Assembly: GCF_005144585.1 (NCBI RefSeq)
Contig: NZ_SSMQ01000010.1
Span: 124,001 to 188,000 of the forward strand
Source: Polyangium fumosum
GTDB taxonomy: Bacteria; Myxococcota_A; Polyangia; Polyangiales; Polyangiaceae
DNA: 64,000 nt
Direction of reading: 5' to 3'
Within the stretch, counting starts at the first letter, position 1. Each line of letters begins with the position of its first letter. Both the position numbers and the translations under genes were made by a program. Below the pieces are notes generated by a model. That model was not told the DNA's origin, ran no database searches, and worked only from the letters and a program-made list of their open reading frames with translations. Positions 31,678 through 40,396 of this stretch are shown here, in pieces.

Positions 31678-32325
31678 CTATCGATGGCAGGCCGAACAGT
31701 TGGTGACGCTTCGAACGCCGTATTCGCGGACCAGGTAGGGCCCGAGGGTGCTTTGATCCGCGGCCCTCCAGGTCATGTCGGTGACGCGATCGAGCGGCCG
31801 GACGTGCTTCTCCGGCTGCCTGTGGCAATCGAGGCACCACTTCATGCTCAGATCGGCGACCTGGAAGACGCGGCCCATCTCGTCGACGCGCCCGTGGCAA
31901 CTGACGCACCCGACGCCCTTGTTGATGTGGATCGCGTGGTTGAAGTAGACGAAATCGGGGACGTCGTGGACGCGATTCCACGGGATGGGCAAACCCGAGA
32001 AGTAGCTCCGCCGGACGGGCTCGAGCATGGGGCTTTTGTTCCAGACCTGGTTGTGGCAACCCATGCAGAGGTCGGTCGAGGGGATGCCGGCCGTGGAGGA
32101 TACGGTCGCCTCCCTGTGACAGAAGAGGCAATCGATCCCGTCGTCCTGCACGTGGTGCCGGTGATCGAACTCGACCGGCTGGTCGACCTGATCGAACTGC
32201 CTTCGCCAGTTCGGCGTGCGCACCCAGATCATGGGCGTGACGAGGAGCGCGCCGGCGCCGCCCACGAGGCCGATGAGCGCGATCCGGAAGGCCGTATTGG
32301 TCCAGGGACGAAAGAGAGCCGCCAT
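31678..32325 (-). CDS. actA: Alternative complex III subunit ActA, pentaheme cytochrome c
   Basis: 215 aa from ATG 32325, chosen for the GAAGG site upstream and because MAALFRPWTNTAFR is the usual N-terminus. One N-terminal membrane anchor (IALIGLVGGAGALLVTPMI) is followed by five heme motifs: CLFCH, CMGCH, CVSCH, CLDCH and CSACH. Extra His residues (HHVQDDG, HAIHINKG) are likely distal ligands. First gene of the 12-gene ACIII-caa3 operon; the 207 bp upstream, up to gnd, should contain the operon promoter but I could not define it. Confidence 0.94.
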   Translation of the reverse strand: MAALFRPWTNTAFRIALIGLVGGAGALLVTPMIWVRTPNWRRQFDQVDQPVEFDHRHHVQDDGIDCLFCHREATVSSTAGIPSTDLCMGCHNQVWNKSPMLEPVRRSYFSGLPIPWNRVHDVPDFVYFNHAIHINKGVGCVSCHGRVDEMGRVFQVADLSMKWCLDCHRQPEKHVRPLDRVTDMTWRAADQSTLGPYLVREYGVRSVTNCSACHR

Positions 32326-32532
32326 CCTCGTGCCTTCTCGGACGTCCGCACGGCGAGCGCGCCGCGGGCGCATCCAGCAGCATTCGATGGGAATCGAGGG
32401 GGCGACGTTGCTGCCTTCCGGGGCAGCCGAGCGGCCGCTATGGGGAGCGAGCAGGCAGGCGGGCGAGCGGGGAGGAGCGAAAGCGAGCGGCGGGACGAAC
32501 GGACGGACGCGGGGACCCCCCCGATCGCCGTC

Positions 32533-33966
32533 TCAGCCGACGAGGGAGGGCCAGTCGGTGTGCACGGCGCCGAGCTCGGGTTTGTCGATGCGCTCGTAGG
32601 TATGGGCGCCGAAATAATCGCGCTGGGCCTGGGTCAGGTTCTGCGGGAGGCGCGACGAGCGGTAGCTGTCGTAATAGGCGAGGCTCGACGAGAACGCGAG
32701 GCAAGGAATGCCGAGGCCCTGCGCGAACGCGACGGCCTTGCGGAAGCCCGGCTGCGACTTTGCCATGGCCTCGCGGAACCGATCGTCGAGGAGCAGGTTC
32801 GGCAGATCGGCGCGCTTCGCGTACGCCTCGCGAATGCCGTCGAGGAACTGGGCGCGGATGATGCAGCCGCCCTTCCAGATGCGCGCGATCTCGCCGAGCG
32901 GCAGGTCCCAGTGGAAGGTGTCCGAGGCGGCGCGGAGGAGGGCCATTCCCTGCGCGTAGGAGCAGATCTTCGCGGCATACAAAGCGTCGTGCACGGCCGC
33001 GACGATCTCGTTTTCGTCGCCCTGGAACGCGCCGGTCCGGGGGCCTTCGAGGATCCTCGCGGCCTCGATGCGCTCGTTGTTCCGGCCCGAGAGGAGGCGC
33101 GCCATGATGGCGGCGTCGATCGTGGGAATGGCGACGCCGAGGTCGAGCGCGACCTTGGAGGTCCAGAGGCCCGTGCCCTTCTGGCCCGCCTTGTCGAGGA
33201 TGAGGTCGACGAGCGGCGCGCCCGTCTCGGGGTCCTTGGCGCGGAAGATCTTCGCCGTGATCTCGATGAGGAACGAGGAGAGGACGCCCTCGTTCCAGCG
33301 GGCGAAGACCTCGGCGAGGCGATCGGCGGAGAAGCCGAGGCCGCGGTGGAGGATGTCATAGGCCTCGGCGATGAGCTGCATGTCGCCGTATTCGATGCCG
33401 TTGTGGACCATCTTGACGAAATGGCCCGACCCGCCGGGGCCCATGTACGTGACGCAGGGGCCGTCGTCGACCTTCGCCGCAATGGCCTCCCAGATCGGCC
33501 GGATCTCCTCGTAAGCCGCGCGCTCGCCGCCGGGCATGAGCGAGGGGCCCCATAAGGCGCCCTCTTCGCCGCCGGAGACACCGGAGCCGAGGAAACGAAT
33601 GCCCGACGCGCCGAGCTCGCGCTGGCGGCGCTCGGTGTCCTCGTACCACGAATTGCCGCCGTCGATGATGATGTCGCCGGGTTCGAGGTGCGGACGGATT
33701 TGCTCGACGGTCCAATCGACGGGCGAGCCCGCCTTCACGAGGAGGATGATCTTGCGCGGACGTTCGAGGGCACGCGCGAGTTCGGCCGGGTTGTGTGCCC
33801 CGACGAAACGGAGACCCTTCGCGCGCGTCGCGAGCAGGTGGTCCACCTTGTGGGGTTCGCGGTTGTAGACGGCGATGGGAAAACCATGCCGCTCGATGTT
33901 GAGGGCGAGGTTCTCTCCCATCACCCCGAGGCCAATGAGGCCGATTTTCGCTTGCGCCGCTTCCAT
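32533..33966 (-). CDS. gnd: 6-phosphogluconate dehydrogenase (decarboxylating)
   Basis: 477 aa, the length of the long homodimeric form. It oxidises 6-phosphogluconate with NADP(+) to ribulose 5-phosphate and CO2 in the pentose phosphate pathway. Seen: Rossmann motif IGLIGLGVMGENLALNI, the active-site FLGSGVSGGEEGA with GPSLMPGG, catalytic Lys in GSGHFVKMVHNGIEYGDMQL, and the C-terminal AQRDYFGAHTYER ending in TDWPSLVG. No zwf or pgl lies nearby. Full length and intact. Confidence 0.97.
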   Translation of the reverse strand: MEAAQAKIGLIGLGVMGENLALNIERHGFPIAVYNREPHKVDHLLATRAKGLRFVGAHNPAELARALERPRKIILLVKAGSPVDWTVEQIRPHLEPGDIIIDGGNSWYEDTERRQRELGASGIRFLGSGVSGGEEGALWGPSLMPGGERAAYEEIRPIWEAIAAKVDDGPCVTYMGPGGSGHFVKMVHNGIEYGDMQLIAEAYDILHRGLGFSADRLAEVFARWNEGVLSSFLIEITAKIFRAKDPETGAPLVDLILDKAGQKGTGLWTSKVALDLGVAIPTIDAAIMARLLSGRNNERIEAARILEGPRTGAFQGDENEIVAAVHDALYAAKICSYAQGMALLRAASDTFHWDLPLGEIARIWKGGCIIRAQFLDGIREAYAKRADLPNLLLDDRFREAMAKSQPGFRKAVAFAQGLGIPCLAFSSSLAYYDSYRSSRLPQNLTQAQRDYFGAHTYERIDKPELGAVHTDWPSLVG

Positions 33967-34070
33967 GTCCGCCTCCGATTCCGGGTTCCCTCCCGGGCGG
34001 CGCTACTCTAGCAGGTCGCCCGGGAGGTGTCTTCGGTGGAGGACGGCTCCACGCCGAGGGCGAGGGGCGT

Positions 34071-34928
34071 CTACATGCCGTCGCAGATCGGCGCGGGCGT
34101 GGTGCAGGTGCTCGTCGCCATGTCGCAGTCGTTGCCCTCGCACTCCTCGGGGCCCGTGCAGGACGCGCCGTCGGCCTTCTTGGCCGTGCAAACGTTCGTC
34201 ATGCTGTCACAATACGAGTCCTTGCACCCGCCGAAGCCGCTGCACGCCTCGCCGATGGCCTTCGGCTCCTCGCACATGCTCGACGCGAAATTGCAGTAAC
34301 CGGTAAGGCAGTCCTCGTCGAACTCGCACGCCGCCCCGGCCGCGCCACGCGGCTGGCATTTGCCGAGCTCCGTATCGGTATCGCCGATGCACACGGAGTC
34401 GTCGCTCGCGCACTCGTCATCGCCACTGCAATCGCCGCCGTCGGCCACCTTGCCGAGAAAGACGCTCTGGCATTCGGCGTCTGCCTCGAAAGGATCGCCG
34501 TTGATCGCAGAGCAGGATTCATCGAGCTTGGCGAGACAGCTCGCCGCGAGATATTGGTCGTATTCCAGGCGGCCCGCCCCGACGGCCTTCTTCAGGCGCG
34601 GGAGCACGAGCATGTCATAGAAGCCCTTGAAGAACTGCGCGCACTCGGCCTCGTTCTGGGGCTTGGGGGTGATCCCCTCGAGCGCCTTGTCCTGTTCAGC
34701 CGTCGTGCAACAGGAGTAGACCTGCCCGCAGTACAGGTCAGCGGTCGCGGTGCCGAGGTCGTCGATGGGGATGACGACGTCGCCGCCGCCGCCGCCGCCG
34801 TTGCCGCCGTTGCCGCCGCCCCCACCATTGCCGCCGCCGGTCGTATTGTTCGAGTCGTCGCCGCAGCCGATGAGGGAGCCCGCGCCCGCAAGGCAGAGCG
34901 CAATCAAGGAAGTCACGAAATGTTTCAT
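34071..34928 (-). CDS. Cysteine-rich lipoprotein with Gly/Asn linker
   Basis: 285 aa. Lipobox SLIGCGDD after a typical signal peptide, a Gly/Asn-only linker (about 28-50), an alpha-helical middle with paired cysteines, and a C-terminal series of Cys-rich repeats of 20-25 aa resembling Dickkopf/colipase-type modules (DGGDCSGDDECASDDSVC, GAACEFDEDCLTGYCNF, GEACSGFGGCKDSYCDS, GASCTGPEECEGNDCD). Such proteins are numerous in myxobacterial genomes and probably displayed on the outer membrane; the function is unknown. Confidence 0.85.
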   Translation of the reverse strand: MKHFVTSLIALCLAGAGSLIGCGDDSNNTTGGGNGGGGGNGGNGGGGGGDVVIPIDDLGTATADLYCGQVYSCCTTAEQDKALEGITPKPQNEAECAQFFKGFYDMLVLPRLKKAVGAGRLEYDQYLAASCLAKLDESCSAINGDPFEADAECQSVFLGKVADGGDCSGDDECASDDSVCIGDTDTELGKCQPRGAAGAACEFDEDCLTGYCNFASSMCEEPKAIGEACSGFGGCKDSYCDSMTNVCTAKKADGASCTGPEECEGNDCDMATSTCTTPAPICDGM

Positions 34929-35047
34929 GGGTCGTCTCCTGCCCGGGGCCGAGTCCGGAGGGCCGGTCCCACGGGCGACGAGGGGCTAGCACGCAGGAGG
35001 CGTGATGGAAAGCCGAAGCAAGAACGAAGGCGTGCTACGCTGCGACG

Positions 35048-35755
35048 GTGAACTTCCTGCTGCACAGGCACCTCGCGGAGGCGCACACGGGCTCACGCGC
35101 GGCCGGCGCGGGCGCAATACTGCCGGACCTCTGGCGAATGGCAGACAGGCGTGTGCGGCCACGCCACGCCGTCGAGGCCGAGGAGCCGCTCGGTGGTCGG
35201 CTCGCGGAGGTGCTCGTGGGGATCCGGCACCACGTGGCGGCCGACCATTGGTTTCACGAGAACCGGGTCTTCGTCGAAGGAGAGAAGCTCGTCGCGACGC
35301 GCATGCGGGAGGCGGCCCTCGGCGCGAAACGAATGGGGCTGCTCGCGCACGTCATCTGGGAGATGTGCCTGGACGGCGCGCTCCTCCGGCGCGCGGGATT
35401 CGAGGCGACACGCGCGGCCCTGGCAGAAGGGTTTTCAGCGATCGAGGGCGATCTCGGTCCCGCGGCGACGATGCACCATTTCAGCGCGCTCGAGCGAACC
35501 GCGGAGGAGCGCGCCACGTTCGACGCGCGCATGAAGCGGCTCTGCGCGGAGGTCGAGCGGGGGCCGTGGATCGAGGGATATCAATACGGCGAGGGGATCG
35601 CGGTCCGCGTCTCCGGGGTGCGGGCGCGGATCGGGCTCCCGCCGCTCGACGCAGCCGATCACGCGCGGCTCGGGCAGGCGCTCGACGGCGTGGCGCGCGA
35701 GGCCGACGCGATTCTGGAGGAGATCCTGCGCGCGCCTTCGCTCCTCGACCCTTGA
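35048..35755 (+). CDS. ACP phosphodiesterase (AcpH)-like protein
   Basis: 235 aa with a GTG start at 35048. The N-terminus MNFLLHRHLAEAHTGSRAAG, followed by AGAILPDLWR, parallels the MNFLAHLHLA...G.ILPD start of acyl carrier protein phosphodiesterases (DUF479, HD-like metal site), and HHVAADHWFHENRVF supplies the His/Asp cluster. An AcpH-type enzyme would remove 4'-phosphopantetheine from ACP. Similarity beyond these motifs is weak to my eye, so substrate is uncertain. It converges with the next minus-strand gene pair, 12 bp apart. Confidence 0.6.
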   Translation: MNFLLHRHLAEAHTGSRAAGAGAILPDLWRMADRRVRPRHAVEAEEPLGGRLAEVLVGIRHHVAADHWFHENRVFVEGEKLVATRMREAALGAKRMGLLAHVIWEMCLDGALLRRAGFEATRAALAEGFSAIEGDLGPAATMHHFSALERTAEERATFDARMKRLCAEVERGPWIEGYQYGEGIAVRVSGVRARIGLPPLDAADHARLGQALDGVAREADAILEEILRAPSLLDP

Positions 35756-35767
35756 CGTCATAAGCGC

Positions 35768-36418
35768 TCAGCGGCGCTTGCGCCGCGCGCCCGACTTCCG
35801 GAAGGGGAAACGGAAGCGCGGCTTTCGATCGATGGCCTCCCCCTCGCGCAGCCACGCGAACGGGTCGGCGAAGCCGGCCATCCAGGGCAAATGCTTGTAG
35901 GCGAGGAAGACGAGCTCGCCGCAATGAATCCCGCCGTCGAGGCGATCCTGCCAGGCGCCGAGAAGACGCGGGTCGAGGTCGGGGTTCGTGGAGAAAAACG
36001 TCCCCTCTTCGATGCGCGCGGGAAAACGGAAGCACACGCCGCCGGAGACGCAGACGGGGTGGAAGAGGGCCGCGGCGACCCGCGAGATGGCCGCGGCGCG
36101 CTCGTCCTCGGGGAGCGCGAGGACGTCGAGGCTCGGCCGCGCGAGGATGACGAGCGCGAACGAGCGGCCCTCGACGATCGAGAGGCGAAGGCCGTCGACC
36201 TCGTATTCATGGCGCAGGAAATCGGGCGCGGCCTTCGTGGCGTGGTGGACCTTGCGCCGGACGGGGCAGGCGGCGTCGTAGGGGCTTTTTCCCTGGGCAA
36301 ACAGGGTGCGGGCCCAATGCCTCGATTCGGCGAGCGCTTGGCCGGGCAGGTCGTCGCGGCCGTCGAGATCGTCGAAGCCCTCGGATTGCGCGGTTTTGAT
36401 GTCGTCGAGCCATTTCAT
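35768..36418 (-). CDS. Uncharacterised protein coupled to upstream gene
   Basis: 216 aa from ATG 36418, which overlaps the preceding stop as ATGA. No signal peptide or membrane helix. Begins MKWLDDIKTAQSEGFDDLD, contains PVRRKVHHATKAAPDFLRHE, a central beta-rich part (LRLSIVEGRSFALVILARPS), and GGIHCGELVFLAYKHLPWM, ending in an Arg/Lys tail (KSGARRKRR). I do not recognise the family. Coupling suggests it works with the 422-aa protein encoded upstream. Confidence 0.7.
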   Translation of the reverse strand: MKWLDDIKTAQSEGFDDLDGRDDLPGQALAESRHWARTLFAQGKSPYDAACPVRRKVHHATKAAPDFLRHEYEVDGLRLSIVEGRSFALVILARPSLDVLALPEDERAAAISRVAAALFHPVCVSGGVCFRFPARIEEGTFFSTNPDLDPRLLGAWQDRLDGGIHCGELVFLAYKHLPWMAGFADPFAWLREGEAIDRKPRFRFPFRKSGARRKRR

Positions 36419-37683
36419 GCAACTCGCCTCGCGAAACGACGGAGAAAGGAGCGGATGCGGTGGCGCCCGGGCACGGCCTCGGGCGGCGCCTCGCCGCCCC
36501 GGTAACGCCGCACGATCTTCTCGACCCGAAAGCCCTCGTCCGGGAGGAACTCGACCCATACGAGGCCCCAGAAGACCTTGAGGATGTCGTGCTTGGAGGA
36601 GAGGACGCCGACGCCGCCGCAATAATAGCGGGTCATGCCGCCGTGCGAGAATTCGAGGCACGCCTCGTACCGGTTGAGGCCGGGGCTCACGCTGCCGTCG
36701 GGCTTTCGGGTATGCGAGGGCGGGTAGGTCTTTCCCTCCACGACGGGGCCGTCCACGAGCGCCGCGGAGAGGCGCTTGCCGTCGACGACCCTCGTCTTCG
36801 ACAAACCCGCGCGGGGGTTTCGTTCCCAGTCGTCGACGAGGGGCTTTTCGCCGCCGCCCTGATCCGGATCGGCCCATACGACGAGCATGCGCGCCTCGCC
36901 CGGCGCGCCGATCTGCGCGAGCATGCCGCGGACGAGGCGCACGATGGCCTGGCATTCACCGGAGGCGGCGACGTACTCGACCATCGGCCAGGCGCCGCCG
37001 ACGTCGTTGAAAAAACGCGGGTGGTCGTAGACCGCGGGCACGTCGGGGTTCGGGAGGAGCGCGTAATACGGGAATCGGCGCAGGAAGCTCTCGACGATCG
37101 CATGCGGATCCAGGCTGTTCGCCCGCTTCGCCCATTCCACGGCCTTCGCCACCCTCCGCGGCGTCGCCCCATCCTCCTTGTAGGGCGCCAAGGGCTCGGA
37201 TCGCGGCGGCCCCAGCGTGATCAGCAGGGGCAGGGAGGTGACGGCAGGCACGACGGACGTGGATTCGGACGCGGACCAGCGCACGTCGAACGAGAGATCG
37301 TCGAGCTTGCGCGGCAGCGGAAGGTCGGAGACGAGGGTGACCGAGGACGTGCCGGGAGAGACTGGAATGGTTTGTCGAAACAGGATCCCTCCCGGCCCCT
37401 CGCCCTTCAGGGGGACGGGGCCGGGCGTCGCCGCGGTGGTTTCGAGGGTGAGCGCGAGGTGGACCTTTTCGCCGAGCGTATGGCTCACCGGGACACGCGA
37501 TGCGGCTGTCCACGCGGGCTCGGGGCAGGCCCGATCGGACCAGCGCCAGCCGCTCGGCTCGTCGCAGCCGCGAAGCGTGCCGTGATCGGAATCGACGCGA
37601 ATCGATTCAATGCGAATGGTGCTTTCCGGCCTCGGCGCGGACGTATCCTCTCCGCGCGGCGGCGCGCCGCTCGGCTCCCCCAC
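36415..37683 (-). CDS. Uncharacterised large protein with bacterial-toxin-like C-half
   Basis: 422 aa, GTG start at 37683. N-terminal 170 aa are beta-rich and resemble an immunoglobulin-like or carbohydrate-binding fold (LGEKVHLALTLETTAATPGP, VTLVSDLPLPRKLDDLSFDV). The C-terminal half contains AIVESFLRRFPYYALLPNPD, VEYVAASGECQAIVRLVRGM and ARMLVVWADP, and ends in a very basic stretch. No catalytic motif identified. This arrangement appears in conserved hypothetical proteins of myxobacteria near secretion effectors, but I see no secretion genes here. No signal peptide. Confidence 0.65.
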   Translation of the reverse strand: MGEPSGAPPRGEDTSAPRPESTIRIESIRVDSDHGTLRGCDEPSGWRWSDRACPEPAWTAASRVPVSHTLGEKVHLALTLETTAATPGPVPLKGEGPGGILFRQTIPVSPGTSSVTLVSDLPLPRKLDDLSFDVRWSASESTSVVPAVTSLPLLITLGPPRSEPLAPYKEDGATPRRVAKAVEWAKRANSLDPHAIVESFLRRFPYYALLPNPDVPAVYDHPRFFNDVGGAWPMVEYVAASGECQAIVRLVRGMLAQIGAPGEARMLVVWADPDQGGGEKPLVDDWERNPRAGLSKTRVVDGKRLSAALVDGPVVEGKTYPPSHTRKPDGSVSPGLNRYEACLEFSHGGMTRYYCGGVGVLSSKHDILKVFWGLVWVEFLPDEGFRVEKIVRRYRGGEAPPEAVPGRHRIRSFLRRFARRVA

Positions 37684-37834
37684 GATGGCCTCCCGGGGCG
37701 CGAGGCCGAGCCGGAGGAGCCATGATCCTCCGGGCCGCTACGCCGCCCCCACGGGAAACCTCCGGTCGAGCCCCCCCGATCGTCAACTGCCGGGAGGTCG
37801 AGCCGAGCCGCGAACGAATGCGGAGATATCGAAA

Positions 37835-38257
37835 TCAGCGGAGGGCCGCGTGCCGCTTCCGCTCTGCTTCGAGGTAGGCGCGGCCTTCCTCCGCGGTATC
37901 GAAGAACGCGAGCGGCACGCCGTGCCGCAGGATGGCGTTCGTCGCGCGGTTCAGCATCGTCCCGAGGATGCGTATGGAGAAGGAGGCCCCGATGACGGCG
38001 ATGCCGCGGACCGCCTTGGCGCCCTTGGCCTCGCGGACGGCCCATACGCGCGCTTCGCGGGTGACCGCGAGCGAGTGCGCGCTGTCGAAGAGGCAATAGA
38101 CGGCGGGCTCGTCCTGGCTCATCTCGTCGATGCGGTCGTAGAACGCCTTCATGTCGTCGAGGGTGACCTCGCCGGTCCAGCGCACGATGAGGATCGCCCC
38201 TTCGCGTTTGGACACATGCGCCCCCATCCTCACGAAGTCGGCATCGATGTTCGCCAC
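37835..38257 (-). CDS. SpoIIAA/STAS-like protein
   Basis: 140 aa. The pattern MGAHVSKREGAILIVRWTGE, LDDMKAFYDRIDEM, AVYCLFDSAHSLAV, and FFDTAEEGRAYLEAE matches the SpoIIAA-like (PF11964-type) family, small single-domain proteins with an STAS-like fold. The start is a GTG at 38257; ATG 38227 is an alternative. It is not a partner-switch antagonist by any clear Ser motif. Divergent from the first XRE regulator. Confidence 0.7.
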   Translation of the reverse strand: MANIDADFVRMGAHVSKREGAILIVRWTGEVTLDDMKAFYDRIDEMSQDEPAVYCLFDSAHSLAVTREARVWAVREAKGAKAVRGIAVIGASFSIRILGTMLNRATNAILRHGVPLAFFDTAEEGRAYLEAERKRHAALR

Positions 38258-38481
38258 GTTGGAACGAGGTTACACGCTGGCGCGTGGTCATGGAAGGAGG
38301 GGCGAACCCATGACCAACAATGTCCTACCGCCTGCAATTCGCGCGTGACGAGTTCGTCCAATGGGTGCAAGATGGACGTGTTCGATGGGTTCGGCGCGGC
38401 GCGGAGATGTCGCCGGCGCGCCCGATCTCGCGATCACGTCTTTCGGATCGAGGGCGGACGGACGCCCTCGTGAAACCTTGA

Positions 38482-38517
38482 GATCCCGGCACAGGAGGGC
38501 CGGTCGGGGATCCTTTT
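38482..38517 (+). terminator. Terminator-like hairpin before first XRE gene
   Basis: GATCCCGGC (38482-38490) can pair with the GC/GGGGATC arm ending at 38512, with a bulge, and is followed by CTTTTTC. It lies 28 bp before the XRE start and no plus-strand gene precedes it, so if transcribed from upstream it would act as an attenuator. The stem is imperfect. Confidence 0.4.
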
Positions 38518-38544
38518 TCGGATCGACCCGAGAACCACATCATC

Positions 38545-38889
38545 ATGCCGCGACGAACCGTTCCCGAGCCGTTTGCACTGAAGGTGGGCACCCGTATCCG
38601 CGAGCTGCGCAAGGAGCGCGGTCTTTCGCTCGGAAAGCTCGCCGACGCCTGTTATCTGTCGAAGGGCCACCTCTCGAGCGTCGAGCACGGGCTCGCTGCG
38701 ATCACGATCCAGACGATCGAGCGGCTCGCCTTCGGCTTCGGCGTGCCCCCGCTCTACCTGCTCACGTTCGCCGCGGACGACGAGCGCGCGAAGACGGCGG
38801 AGTTGCTCCGCGAGATGTCGAACGCCGAGGTGCGCAAGATCCGCCGCCGGATCCAGGAAGAGACCGGCGTCCGCGTCAAGCGGAGCTAG
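38545..38889 (+). CDS. XRE-family transcriptional regulator (first of pair)
   Basis: 114 aa. Residues 10-68 form a helix-turn-helix of the Cro/C1 type (RIRELRKERGLSLGKLADAC, YLSKGHLSSVEHGLAAITIQ), followed by a short helical tail (RAKTAELLREMSNAEVRKIR). It probably binds DNA as a dimer. Next to it, 238 bp downstream, is a paralogue about 65 % similar over its length; gene duplication is evident. No Shine-Dalgarno is seen before ATG. Target unknown. Confidence 0.9.
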   Translation: MPRRTVPEPFALKVGTRIRELRKERGLSLGKLADACYLSKGHLSSVEHGLAAITIQTIERLAFGFGVPPLYLLTFAADDERAKTAELLREMSNAEVRKIRRRIQEETGVRVKRS

Positions 38890-38896
38890 GACGAGA

Positions 38897-38953
38897 TTCG
38901 TCCGACCGCGCCCCGCGCGCCGCGTCATGGCGCGCCGGGCGCGGTCGGACGAA
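38897..38953. terminator. 25-bp-stem hairpin between the XRE paralogues
   Basis: Arms 38897-38921 and 38929-38953 pair over 25 bp with a single C-C mismatch around a 7-nt loop (GCGTCAT). It begins 8 bp after the first XRE stop, the place of a terminator. There is no immediate U-run; a TTTTT lies 20 bp later. The right arm overlaps a second palindrome, TCGGACG-AAGTA-CGTCCGA, so a protein-binding role is also possible. Confidence 0.65.
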
Positions 38954-39127
38954 GTACGTCCGATCGAGGACCATTTTTCGGTTCTCCGTGCGTCCGAGGA
39001 CGTGCATAGTAGCTGGCCCGTGTGATCCGGCCGATTCTCGCGGGCGGACCATTTCGACGAACGTTGCGACTTGCCGGCGTGTTTCGCCGGTCGGGCCGCC
39101 CTTTGTGGCCCGAGAAAGACGAGGACC

Positions 39128-39469
39128 ATGCCCCGACGATCCGTTCCCGATCCGTTTGCGATGCAGGTGGGCGCCCGTATCCGTGAGCTGCGCCTCGAGC
39201 GAAACCTGTCCCTCGCCGCCCTCGCCGACGCGAGCGCGCTGTCGAAAGGCCACCTCTCGAGCGTCGAGCACGGGCTCGCCGCCATCACGATCCAGACGAT
39301 CGAGCGCCTGGCGATCGGCTTCGACGTGCCGCCGCTCTACATCCTGACGTTCCCGGCCGAGGACGAGCGCGCCCACGTGGCCGAGCTTTTGCGGCAGCTC
39401 TCGAACGCCGACGTCAAAAAGATCCGCCGGCAGCTCCAGGTGGATCTCGGCATCAAGAAGGCGCGCTAG
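39128..39469 (+). CDS. XRE-family transcriptional regulator (second of pair)
   Basis: 113 aa from ATG 39128 with GAGG upstream. The helix-turn-helix (RIRELRLERNLSLAALADAS, ALSKGHLSSVEHGLAAITIQ) is nearly the same as in the gene before it, including the recognition helix KGHLSSVEHG, so both may bind the same site. The tail differs more (HVAELLRQLSNADVKKIRRQ). Confidence 0.9.
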   Translation: MPRRSVPDPFAMQVGARIRELRLERNLSLAALADASALSKGHLSSVEHGLAAITIQTIERLAIGFDVPPLYILTFPAEDERAHVAELLRQLSNADVKKIRRQLQVDLGIKKAR

Positions 39470-39481
39470 CGCTTCTTGCAG

Positions 39482-40396
39482 ATGACGATCCCGTGTACGC
39501 TCGGTGGCGTGCACGGGACACGCTTTTCACTTCACGCTTTGCTTTGGACCGCTTCCTTCGGGCTCCTCGCCTGCGGCTCCGGGGATCCGGCGAATCCGGA
39601 CCCGGGGCCCGAGAAGCCCCCGCCGCCCTCCCAATGCAACGGCCGCGCAGAGCTCTGCGACCGGCCCTTCGACACGATCGCGTTCCCCGCGACGCACAAT
39701 GCCATGTCCTCGTTCGAGCTCGGCTGGGCCGCGCCGAACCAGAACTTCGGCATGAAACGCCAGCTCGAAGACGGCATCCGCGCGATGCTGATCGATACCC
39801 ATCGCTGGAACGACGACCTCTACCTCTGCCACTCGATCTGCGAGCTCGGTCATACACTGCTCGTGGACGCGCTCGTCGAGATGCGCGTGTTCCTCGACGC
39901 ACACCCGCACGAGGTGGTGACGCTCATCATCCAGGATGGAATCACGCCCGAGGAGACGGAGGGCGTGTTCAAAAAGAGCGGGCTCGCAGGTCGCACGTAT
40001 GCGCACGAGGCCGGCACCCCGTGGCCGACGTTGCGAGAGCTCTTGCTCGACGGCAAGCAGCTCGTCGTGGGCGCCGAGGGCGAGCGTCCGCCGCCCGCGT
40101 GGTATCACCACTTCTGGGACATCGCCTGGGATACGCCGTATTCGTTCGAGAGCGTGGATGATTTCAACTGCGCGCCGAACCGGGGGACCCAAGGGAACGA
40201 CCTGTTCCTCCTGAACCACTGGATCGGCCCGATCCCGACGCCCGAACGGGGCGCGACGGCGAACGCGTACGAGGTGCTGTCGGCGCGGGCGCAACAATGC
40301 CAGACGGAGGGCGGGCAGATCCCGAACTTCGTCGCGGTCGATTTTTACGATCTCGGCGCGCTTTTCCAGGTGGTGGACGAGCTGAACCGGTTTTAA
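39482..40396 (+). CDS. PLC-like phosphodiesterase lipoprotein (PI-PLC X domain)
   Basis: 304 aa from ATG 39482; GTG 39509 would give a neater signal peptide. Lipobox GLLACGSG, then a Pro-rich linker. The catalytic X domain has both expected His residues: IAFPATHNAMSS and LYLCHSICELGH, with GIRAMLIDTHRW between. Such TIM-barrel enzymes cleave phosphodiesters of phosphatidylinositol or similar by general acid-base His. It would act at the cell surface. It overlaps the convergent Roco gene by 4 bp. Confidence 0.88.
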   Translation: MTIPCTLGGVHGTRFSLHALLWTASFGLLACGSGDPANPDPGPEKPPPPSQCNGRAELCDRPFDTIAFPATHNAMSSFELGWAAPNQNFGMKRQLEDGIRAMLIDTHRWNDDLYLCHSICELGHTLLVDALVEMRVFLDAHPHEVVTLIIQDGITPEETEGVFKKSGLAGRTYAHEAGTPWPTLRELLLDGKQLVVGAEGERPPPAWYHHFWDIAWDTPYSFESVDDFNCAPNRGTQGNDLFLLNHWIGPIPTPERGATANAYEVLSARAQQCQTEGGQIPNFVAVDFYDLGALFQVVDELNRF

